Assembly: GCA_947629655.1 (NCBI GenBank)
Contig: CANREL010000009.1
Location: 1 to 49,273, forward strand
Length of the DNA stretch: 49,273 nt
From: an uncultured Bacilli bacterium
GTDB lineage: Bacteria > Bacillota_I > Bacilli_A > RF39 > UBA660
Direction: 5' to 3'
Positions within the stretch are counted from its first letter, which is position 1, and every line of letters begins with the position of its first letter. The position numbers were made by a program, and so were the translations under genes. Below, piece by piece: positions 44,301 to 49,273 of this stretch. The notes beneath the pieces are model-generated. The model made no database searches and had not been told where the DNA came from. It worked only from the letters and a program-made list of their open reading frames with translations.

Positions 44301-45038
44301 GTAAAAGATCAAACTTTCATAGTCGATGATAATGCTAAATTATCAAGTCTTACTAGAGAAGAACAAGAACGTCTAAACAGTTTAGTTACGATGACTAATA
44401 AGAATTTTAAAAATTTCAAAGATAGTGAAAACAAAGTTGTTGATGATGATTATGTATTCACTTATAATACGACTTTGACAGCAACTTATGAGATAACGGT
44501 AAAAATAGGTGAAGAAGAATTTACTCTTGATGAAGGTCAAACTTTGAATGACTTAACACCTGAAGGGCAAGAAGCTTTAAATGAATTGAAAAACAATGAT
44601 ACAAAAACATTTAATAGATTTACTAATCAATCAGGTCTTCGTCTTGAATTAAATACTGAATTACATGAAAACACGACTGTTATTGCTAAATTTAATATCA
44701 TTATTACTGTTGGTGATGAAGAATTTGTTCTTGGTGAAGATGAGAGCTTAAATGATTTATCTAGTGCTGATAAAGAAAGATTACAAGGTCTTATCAATCC
44801 AAAAGAAAATCAAGAATTTGATACATATATAAATAGTGAAACTGGTGAAAAAGTAGATTATAAAACAAAATTTACTAAAGATACGACATTAGAAATTGCT
44901 TATCGTGATAAAAAAGTCGATGTACTGAGTACTCCAAAGACTTATGATAATGTCTTTGTCTATATCATAGGCGCTATAATAGGTCTAGTTGGTATTGTTG
45001 GTAGTAGCTATACAATTAAGAAAATGTCTAAAAATTAA
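41382..45038 (+). CDS. Large surface protein with beta-helix head and eleven ~70-residue repeats
   Basis: A 1218-residue exported protein. A signal peptide (residues 1-25, ending IYAQ) leads to a right-handed beta-helix-like region (~30-370: ENIQAAINGL, then many short strand-turn units). One InlB/Listeria-type repeat (LKGWYKNKELTEEF) follows. Residues 409-1176 hold eleven degenerate repeats, each starting with a VxVxIG strand, then TLxDL, a K/E-rich helix, KxFxxF and FxxxTxLxxxY. The C-terminus has a membrane helix (VYIIGAIIGLVGIVGSSYTI) and a basic tail, preceded by TPKTYDN, a possible sortase-like motif lacking the usual Gly. AGGAGG precedes the ATG. An adhesin or stalk role is inferred. 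Confidence 0.85.
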   Translation: MKKKIITIIIALVLIFTGLNIYAQSSGLNSTGDYVVSLGSGENIQAAINGLDMNKDEIKNAKSIIIELDGNFSNQTIDLKIDKEVTIKGKSSGSMAYMGWGKITISEGSKAVNLENLQFFGMSGSSAHEFIVVDTPVNLKIDNVTIEHASRPPDGASYDQLTMLRFTEKAANSTANISNSKFSSIYQSVSVTGSGYNLTFDNTYLEGTPAFAIKDGENNHITFKNNSRIVAGSSWTNTASIEGVSIKNQKNMQFDFVDSSALNQDRTRDNHLFSFDDANNQNCTISITGNSTINDENNKKNSKIFDFELDVPSNNNKIYVGKDVVITPSDVAEKYSTSSSSYAVGIHDEDGNATIRIYNGVIPSNQLKLKHDNYTLKGWYKNKELTEEFTTTSAVSENMDLYPKYTYPVSVKVKGLSKEFTMQSDETLETLESRHESDLDSIKNPSNKTFSHFTDEEGNKIDSSHVFIKDITLIPIYNVTVTYKGDVYTLESGQTLKDLDTSNRNKLTKATEVEGKDFDHFVIKDSTTLVDDSYKFEENTILDAKYTITITIGSETFKMADGSKLSSLEGADLTRFNSFKNVDNKIFKHFEIKGDGTVVDENATTFNKHTELVAKYSVKITFKGKSGKEIVIDEGQTLKDLKDNHQEELDEITKAENKKFAYFTLNGVKVEDDHQFNSNTELELRYTVKVKINTSKEGSITFSDVEEKTTLKDLLSAHESELQDVINNKKKNFKAFYIDDQALNEDYQFNADTEMTAKYTVDVTFNDEFTITVDEGTTIDSLTGDNKAKLDALKEKVKENFDHYEKDDGTLFGTDDPIEEHTKLYLKYQLTIKIGSETLTLPLGKTIEDLSVEDRAKLENIINPLDKTFVKFQSSDGKTISKDDLNTYVFNSSMELTPIYNVEIKIGTLSFTLAENQTLNDLTKEQKDQIQDLINSSKKTFKNYQIKDGEVIDNNYKFTHNTELVINYQITVKVKDQTFIVDDNAKLSSLTREEQERLNSLVTMTNKNFKNFKDSENKVVDDDYVFTYNTTLTATYEITVKIGEEEFTLDEGQTLNDLTPEGQEALNELKNNDTKTFNRFTNQSGLRLELNTELHENTTVIAKFNIIITVGDEEFVLGEDESLNDLSSADKERLQGLINPKENQEFDTYINSETGEKVDYKTKFTKDTTLEIAYRDKKVDVLSTPKTYDNVFVYIIGAIIGLVGIVGSSYTIKKMSKN
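42606..44909 (+). repeat. Eleven tandem ~210-bp degenerate coding repeats
   Basis: Eleven in-frame units of ~67-73 codons with diverged DNA but conserved protein pattern. They are older duplications, not a recent identical array, and form the stalk of the surface protein. Confidence 0.85.
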
Positions 45039-45073
45039 TTCATATATAATTTATTGAAATTAGGAGTTAAAAG

Positions 45074-45745
45074 ATGATAGGTATTAGTGTAGCAGAATCA
45101 AATGAATGGAATTCTACTTTAGAATACTTTAATAAAAAGAGCGAAGAATGTTCTAAATCGCCTTATGGTGAATATTTTATAACTAATTATAAAAATCAAG
45201 AAATATTAGTCTACAGATGTTATGTCAGAAAGGTTGCATCAGCTGCTTCTACTCAATACATGATTGATAAATTTAATTTAAAAAAAGTTATCGTCATTGG
45301 AACGTGTGCTGGTGTTGATCGCACCCTTCAACAATATGATATCGTCATTCCTCATAAAGCTGTTCAATACGATTGTACTGTTAGGGAAACAGAACCTTTA
45401 ATAAAAGAAAAGTTTAATGTCGATATTGATTTATCACATCTAAATTTTGAATATGCTACCGGTATTATAGGAACTGCTGATAAACCTTTAGTGATGTGGA
45501 ATGATTATCTAATCGTCAAAGAAAACGGTATTACTATTGTTGATACAGAAGCTGCCGGTATTGCTTATGTATGTAAAATGAATGGTGTTGACATATTGAT
45601 AATTAAAGGTATAAGTGATTTTCCAACTGATGAAAATGCTTCTTCAAGTGTGTTGTCGCATCAAGAGCAATATGAAATTTTTATAAAAAATATTCCTATT
45701 GTTATGAAAAAAATATTTGAAGAATATTTACCAAAGGTAATCTAA
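45074..45745 (+). CDS. Nucleoside phosphorylase / MTA-SAH nucleosidase-like protein
   Basis: A 223-residue protein of the PNP/UDP superfamily. The phosphate/base-site loop VIGTCAGVD lies near residue 75. The active-site VDTEAAGIAYVCK segment holds Glu159 and the GISDF segment holds catalytic Asp182. In MTA/SAH nucleosidases the first motif reads MEAA, so the Met to Thr change and otherwise poor match leave the substrate open. It follows the surface protein gene by 35 bases with AGGAG upstream. A strong terminator follows. A related salvage gene (queuosine type) is next on the same strand but in a separate unit. Confidence 0.8.
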   Translation: MIGISVAESNEWNSTLEYFNKKSEECSKSPYGEYFITNYKNQEILVYRCYVRKVASAASTQYMIDKFNLKKVIVIGTCAGVDRTLQQYDIVIPHKAVQYDCTVRETEPLIKEKFNVDIDLSHLNFEYATGIIGTADKPLVMWNDYLIVKENGITIVDTEAAGIAYVCKMNGVDILIIKGISDFPTDENASSSVLSHQEQYEIFIKNIPIVMKKIFEEYLPKVI

Positions 45746-45785
45746 AATGAGCGTATTAAATAGGTTCACTAAATTATAAAGGATT

Positions 45786-45811
45786 AAAACAGGAATTTTT
45801 CCTGTTTTTTT
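45786..45811 (+). terminator. Strong terminator after the nucleosidase-like gene
   Basis: AAAACAGGAA (45786-45795) pairs with TTCCTGTTTT (45799-45808) over a TTT loop, with more T after. It marks the left edge of the accessory region. Confidence 0.9.
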
Positions 45812-45812
45812 A

Positions 45813-45821
45813 TGTTATAAT
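45813..45821 (+). promoter_or_regulatory. Extended -10 promoter for the queuosine-salvage gene
   Basis: TGtTATAAT directly follows the terminator. The ~95-base leader that follows holds only very short reading frames and AAAGGAG before the GTG start. Confidence 0.4.
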
Positions 45822-45919
45822 ATATGCGAAAGTATTAAAAAAATATGAAATTTATGAGGAAAAATGACAAGAACAGATTATAAATTATATAGATAAAACT
45901 ATGTAAAGGAGATGAGAAA

Positions 45920-46906
45920 GTGGCAAAGCTAGAAGAACAAAATAATTTATTAATATATAAAAATAAAGATAGTAATATGTTAGAAAAAATAAAAGCTTCA
46001 TGTGACTATGTTTCTATAAATAGTAGATATGTATTAATTGATTATGAAAAATTGGATGAATATATCAAGACAATTGATTTAAAAAATATTAAATTTTGGT
46101 TAAGTAGTAACCCATATAATTTATTTGATATGGGAATTGATAAAATAATTAATTTTATGTTACTGTTTGATTCAATAAATTATTGCTTCTGGGGTCAACC
46201 TAAATGGACTATAGATACTGTAGAAGGAGAAAAGGATGGTTCAGATGCTTTATTATATGCCTTATTAAATTATGTAAAAAAATTGGATAGAATAGATTTT
46301 ACAAATGTTACTTTTGAAGAATTCTCTAATATATTAAAAGGAAATGTTGACATTCCATTTTTGCAAGAAAGATATAATACTGTTATAACAATATGCAATG
46401 TGGTTAATAAAAAAATGAATGGTAATTTTTACGATTATATTAAAGATATTAATAAAGATTCAGAATTATTTAATTTTATTATTAGCAATTTTAAAGACTT
46501 TTGTGATGAGAGAAAATATGATGGTAAAAATGTGTATTTTTATAAATTAGCGCAATTATTAACTTCTGATATTTTACACATAAAAGAATTAATTAATGGT
46601 ACAAAAGTCGATTATAGCAATCTAGTAGGATGTGCGGATTATAAAATACCACAAACTTTAAGAGCATTAGGAATATTGAAATTCAATAATGACTTATCAA
46701 AGATTGTTGATAATAAACAACTAATATCTGAAAATTCTAAATATGAAGTTGAAATAAGAGCCAATACAATAGCTGTTATTAGTTATATTAATTCAAAACT
46801 GGAAAATTGTTGCTCTATTGATATAAATGATTATTTGTTTTTATCATCTAAAACTGTTAAACATATAGCTAAACCATATCATTTATGTAAAAATAAAAAT
46901 TATTAA
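45920..46906 (+). CDS. Queuosine-salvage protein (DUF2419/Qng1-like queuosine 5'-phosphate N-glycosylase)
   Basis: A 328-residue protein that I assign to the Q_salvage (DUF2419) family. Members remove queuine base from queuosine-type nucleotides so it can be reinserted in tRNA. Diagnostic segments are FDSINYCFWGQPKWT (83-97), the following DGSDALLYAL, IPFLQERYN, VYFYKLAQLL, and the active-site block CADYKIPQTLRALGIL starting at 238 with Asp240. YEVEIRANTIAVI is also typical. It starts at GTG 45920 with AAAGGAG upstream. The gene is much more AT-rich than the left part of the window and stands alone, suggesting horizontal gain. The ~90 bases after it hold no gene. Confidence 0.82.
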   Translation: MAKLEEQNNLLIYKNKDSNMLEKIKASCDYVSINSRYVLIDYEKLDEYIKTIDLKNIKFWLSSNPYNLFDMGIDKIINFMLLFDSINYCFWGQPKWTIDTVEGEKDGSDALLYALLNYVKKLDRIDFTNVTFEEFSNILKGNVDIPFLQERYNTVITICNVVNKKMNGNFYDYIKDINKDSELFNFIISNFKDFCDERKYDGKNVYFYKLAQLLTSDILHIKELINGTKVDYSNLVGCADYKIPQTLRALGILKFNNDLSKIVDNKQLISENSKYEVEIRANTIAVISYINSKLENCCSIDINDYLFLSSKTVKHIAKPYHLCKNKNY

Positions 46907-46999
46907 GAATATAAACTATAACAATATTAAATAAATAATAATTTAAAAGATAACTTATAAAAAGTTAGAATTATAGAGATAAAGGAGTAATGATTTTAG

Positions 47000-47452
47000 A
47001 TGGATATAATTACAAGTGCCAGTGGTTCATCATGTTGGAGAGGATTAGACTACCATAAAAGTAAAAAAGTTAAAAATATAAAAAAAATAAATAATAATGA
47101 ATATACAAGTATCGTTACAGGGAATAAAGATTATAATGTTTATCTTAATTTAGAACATCCTAGAAAATCAACATGCAATTGTCCTTTGGCTAATGGAAAA
47201 CGTATTATTTGTAAACATATTGTTGCAACTTATTTTAGTGTTGTTCCAAATAGTGCTAAAAATTTTGAAGAAGAGCAGGAAAGATTACAACAAGAATATG
47301 AAGAATATGAAGAAAGACAATACAAAAATGCCATAAACTATTTACATAAAATGACTAAAAAAGAATTAATTGAAGAACTTGTTTATATTTTTGATTATGC
47401 TCCAGAATGGATTTATACTGATTTTGTTAGAAGAAATGATATAGAAGGATGA
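47000..47452 (+). CDS. Small SWIM zinc-finger protein
   Basis: A 150-residue protein with a SWIM-type zinc site: Cys-x-Cys in STCNCPLANG and Cys-x-His in IICKHIVA. A long Glu/Gln/Tyr-rich helix and a short C-terminal domain follow. SWIM domains bind DNA or protein partners. No catalytic domain is attached, so it is likely an accessory or regulatory protein. AAAGGAG lies upstream, though spacing to the ATG is a little long. AT-rich and isolated, like its neighbours. Confidence 0.7.
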   Translation: MDIITSASGSSCWRGLDYHKSKKVKNIKKINNNEYTSIVTGNKDYNVYLNLEHPRKSTCNCPLANGKRIICKHIVATYFSVVPNSAKNFEEEQERLQQEYEEYEERQYKNAINYLHKMTKKELIEELVYIFDYAPEWIYTDFVRRNDIEG

Positions 47453-47648
47453 ATTTGCAAATTTTATGTAAAAAATTATGAAAGTAAGTGACTTGTATGG
47501 TAAATAAACGAGAAAATAAGATAGTAAATAAAGGAAATTAACTAATTTTGATCTTACACATTTTTATTAAAAAAAGCTAAAATTACTAAAAATTGATAAA
47601 AATACTTTAAATTTCGTTAAATTTATGTGATGAATTGAATGAATCTTC

Positions 47649-47673
47649 AACTAGTAAGAAATTCTTACTAGTT
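47649..47673. repeat. Inverted repeat inside the rhuM remnant
   Basis: Arms AACTAGTAAGAA (47649-47660) and TTCTTACTAGTT (47662-47673) are perfect 12-bp complements around one base. No T tail follows on either strand, so it is not a terminator. Confidence 0.9.
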
Positions 47674-47729
47674 CAAAACGAAGGAAATAGAAAAGTAAAA
47701 AGAAATATTCAATATTATAATTTAGATGC

Positions 47730-47755
47730 TATAACATTTTCGAAAAAATGTTATA
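47730..47755. repeat. Inverted repeat at the break point of the rhuM remnant
   Basis: TATAACATTTT (47730-47740) and AAAATGTTATA (47745-47755) form an 11-bp stem with a CGAA loop. RhuM homology ends at this point. No T tail. Confidence 0.85.
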
Positions 47756-47792
47756 TTCCAAATATGTTTGATTGAAATTAGGAGGTGAATAT

Positions 47793-48647
47793 ATGTCTAA
47801 TAAAATTTTAGAAGTCCAAAATATTAAAATAAATGTTACAAATATAGATGATAATGATTATATTTGCATTTCTGATTTTGGTAAATTTAAAGAAGGAAAA
47901 TCAAAAGCTGATGATGTGATTAGAAATTGGTTAAGGAATAGAATTACTCTAGAGTTTTTAGGAACATGGGAATCTATTTATAATCCAAATTTTAATTCCG
48001 TCGAATTCGACGGGTTTAGAAAAAGTGCTGGACTTCATACATTTACTTTAAGTGTTACTGAATGGTGTGAAAAAACAAATGCTACTGGTATATATTCAAA
48101 ACGTGGAAAATATGGTGGAACATATGCACATAAAGATATTGCATTTGAATTTGCATCTGCAATAAGTCCAGTTTTTAAATTATATTTAATAAAAGAATTT
48201 GAAAGATTAAAAGAGTTAGAAAATCAAAATAGAGAGTGGGATGTAAAAAGAATACTTACAAAGAATAATTATTTAATTCATACAGATGCAATTAAAAATT
48301 ACATATTACCTGATAATGATTTTTATAAAAATAAAGAATGGTTAAAATATGCTGAAGAAGCAGATATCCTTAATGTAATATTATTTCATACTACTGCTAA
48401 AAAATGGAGAGAATTAAATCCAGAGTTAGCTAAAAATTCAAATGTGAGAGATTATGCAACAATTAATGAATTAACTGTTTTATCTAATTTAGAATCACAT
48501 AATGCTGAGTTAATTAAAGAAGGAAAAGCAAAAGAAGAGAGATTCGAAATATTAAGTGATATATGTAAATATCAATTGGATATTCTAAATAATGCAGAAA
48601 AAATTAAATTTTTAAATGAAAAAGGTAGTGATTCAAATGTCAAATGA
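47793..48647 (+). CDS. KilA-N domain protein
   Basis: A 284-residue protein with a KilA-N DNA-binding domain (~1-140), typical of phage and mobile-element regulators. The family core is visible: ADDVIRNWLRNRITLEFLG, FDGFRKSAGLHTF, then YGGTYAHKDIAFEFASAISP and FKLYLIKEFERLK. The C-terminal half is helical and of unknown role. The start is ATG 47793 with AGGAGG upstream; the in-frame TTG 47772 lacks one. It sits between a rhuM remnant and an intact rhuM gene, both also mobile-element-type genes. A perfect 16-bp palindrome is inside its coding region. Confidence 0.88.
   Translation: MSNKILEVQNIKINVTNIDDNDYICISDFGKFKEGKSKADDVIRNWLRNRITLEFLGTWESIYNPNFNSVEFDGFRKSAGLHTFTLSVTEWCEKTNATGIYSKRGKYGGTYAHKDIAFEFASAISPVFKLYLIKEFERLKELENQNREWDVKRILTKNNYLIHTDAIKNYILPDNDFYKNKEWLKYAEEADILNVILFHTTAKKWRELNPELAKNSNVRDYATINELTVLSNLESHNAELIKEGKAKEERFEILSDICKYQLDILNNAEKIKFLNEKGSDSNVK
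47998..48013. repeat. 16-bp perfect palindrome inside the KilA-N gene
   Basis: CCGTCGAATTCGACGG is its own reverse complement and is clearly GC-richer than the surrounding gene. It encodes the SVEFDG part of the KilA-N domain. Confidence 0.9.
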
Positions 48648-48726
48648 AGAAAAAAGTTTCCAAAAAACGAGTATTAATTGTGCGATACGGATTTATGGAA
48701 ACACCTTAATAAACCCTTATAGATAA
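48637..48726 (+). CDS. Possible 29-residue small protein overlapping the KilA-N gene end
   Basis: The frame from ATG 48637 overlaps the last codons of the KilA-N gene (11 bases) and has AAGGTAGTG upstream. It encodes MSNEEKSFQKTSINCAIRIY and nine more residues, ending in TAA 48724-48726. It may be a real small peptide, or the remaining start of a lost gene. The DNA also contains an inverted repeat (GTTTCCA 48656-48662, TGGAAAC 48696-48702). No family is recognised. Confidence 0.3.
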   Translation: MSNEEKSFQKTSINCAIRIYGNTLINPYR

Positions 48727-48785
48727 AGGAAACTATTGAAAAAGATTTTTGCATTTTTGGATAAATATGCAAAGGAGATGAAGAA

Positions 48786-49273
48786 ATGGCAAAAGATTTA
48801 ATGATAAGAAGTAGTGCTGAAGAGTTTATTACTTTTAAAGTACAAGAAAAAGATAAAGGTATTCAAGTAAGATATGAAAATGAAACTCTTTGGATGACTC
48901 AAAAGGCAATCGCAGAACTTTTTGATGTTCAAAGACCAGCTATTACAAAACATTTGAATAATATTTTTAATGAAAATGAATTGGATAGAAAATCAGTATG
49001 TTCCAAAATGGAACATACTGCTGAAGATGGTAAAAAATATCAAACAGAATATTATAATTTAGATGCAATTATTTCTGTAGGATACCGAGTTAATTCAATT
49101 AGAGCAACTCAATTTAGAAGATGGGCTACTAGTGTTTTAAAGACTTTTACGATTCAAGGTTATGTATTAGATAAAGAAAGAATGAAAAACGGATCTTTTA
49201 TTGATAAAGATTATTTTGAAAAGTTACTTGAAGAAATAAGAGAAATAAGATTATCTGAAAGAAGATTTTATCA
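48786..49273 (+). CDS. RhuM-family protein (5' part; continues beyond the window)
   Basis: 162 residues are visible; the right edge cuts the gene. The family start is clear: YENETLWMTQKAIAELFDVQ, PAITKHLNNIF, EYYNLDAIISVGYRVNS, and ATQFRRWATSVLKTFTIQGY. RhuM proteins occur on pathogenicity islands and with restriction-modification and toxin loci; their function is unknown, with an HTH-like N-terminus suggesting DNA binding. AAAGGAGATG precedes the ATG. The upstream remnant at 47611-47775 is a second, broken copy of the same family. A long inverted repeat lies inside the coding region. Confidence 0.9.
   Translation, partial: MAKDLMIRSSAEEFITFKVQEKDKGIQVRYENETLWMTQKAIAELFDVQRPAITKHLNNIFNENELDRKSVCSKMEHTAEDGKKYQTEYYNLDAIISVGYRVNSIRATQFRRWATSVLKTFTIQGYVLDKERMKNGSFIDKDYFEKLLEEIREIRLSERRFY
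48994..49020. repeat. Inverted repeat inside the intact rhuM gene
   Basis: CAGTATGTTCCA (48994-49005) and TGGAACATACTG (49009-49020) are perfect 12-bp arms around AAA. It encodes SVCSKMEHT, at the same place in the protein as the repeat in the remnant. Confidence 0.92.

Larger units (their letters stand above)
47611..47775 (+). pseudogene. Remnant of a RhuM-family gene
   Basis: This open frame has no start codon site and lies in a ~340-base stretch otherwise without genes (47453-47792). It translates to ELNESSTSKKFLLVQ and then EGNRKVKRNIQYYNLDAI, which aligns with the middle of the intact rhuM gene downstream (ELDRKSVCSKMEHTAEDGK, EYYNLDAI). Upstream it is closed by TAA at 47608; downstream the homology stops after DAI, and the frame ends at TGA 47773. 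It is therefore a fragment missing both ends. Two inverted repeats lie in it. The rest of the gap is AT-rich sequence in which I see nothing else. Confidence 0.75.

Noticed and set aside
42606..44909. CRISPR-like or recent tandem DNA repeat
   Set aside because: Units are similar only at protein level and there are no identical direct repeats or spacers.
45844..45895. Short frames in the leader of the queuosine-salvage gene (for example MTRTDYKLYR)
   Set aside because: Ten to twelve codons with weak or no ribosome site; nothing supports a leader peptide.
47649..47673. Intrinsic terminator for the SWIM gene
   Set aside because: The stem is strong but lacks a T run on either strand and lies ~200 bases after the gene inside a coding remnant.
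48656..48702. GTTTCCA...TGGAAAC repeat with an inner GTAT/ATAC, as a structured RNA
   Set aside because: A 7-bp stem around a 33-base loop is weak, no promoter or terminator frames it, and it lies inside a possible small reading frame.
1..49273. tRNA or rRNA genes
   Set aside because: I saw no clover-leaf with a GTTCGA-type T loop and no rRNA signature on either strand; a short tRNA could still escape reading by eye.

Overview
This is a chromosomal window from a low-GC, endospore-type Bacillota (Firmicutes), most likely an uncultured gut-type member of the Bacilli (Erysipelotrichales/RF39-like). The evidence is the AT-rich sequence with standard code (TAA, TAG and TGA all end genes), Bacillus-like Shine-Dalgarno sites and promoters, the spore gene sspI with a sigma-G-like promoter, the sporulation membrane gene ylbJ beside ylbL, and mutS, cvpA, uvrC, mutL, miaA and rsmE lying close together. 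The exact lineage is inference.

Layout. 1-3.7 kb: a type IV pilus assembly ATPase with a long acidic tail, divergent from two prepilin-like genes, the second carrying a LamG-like domain. 3.7-8.4 kb: ylbJ, ylbL and a Ca2+-type P-ATPase. 8.5-29.5 kb: a dense housekeeping block covering DNA repair (mutS, uvrC, mutL), tRNA and rRNA modification (miaA, rsmE, mtaB, a SPOUT methylase, trmD), ribosome assembly (rimM, rplS), an ABC exporter, sspI, lemA, a YgjP-like metalloprotease, lepB and several unknown membrane proteins.

29.7-45.7 kb is a cell-surface region. A membrane-anchored TIM-barrel protein is followed by a c-di-GMP phosphodiesterase (degenerate GGDEF plus intact EAL). Then comes a tightly packed six-gene operon: VTC domain, DUF4956, CotH kinase, glycosidase-like protein, HEAT-repeat protein and a processive family 2 glycosyltransferase. 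A 1218-residue surface protein with eleven ~70-residue repeats follows under a near-consensus promoter. The working model, which is inference, is a c-di-GMP-linked exopolysaccharide or surface-polymer system.

45.8-49.3 kb looks like an accessory region: even more AT-rich, with loosely packed genes. It holds a queuosine-salvage (DUF2419/Qng1-like) gene, a SWIM zinc-finger protein, a rhuM remnant, a KilA-N gene and the start of an intact rhuM gene. The remnant and the intact rhuM each carry a long inverted repeat at the same position in the protein, and the KilA-N gene carries a perfect 16-bp palindrome. I consider these in-gene palindromes and the exopolysaccharide operon the two most interesting signals here.
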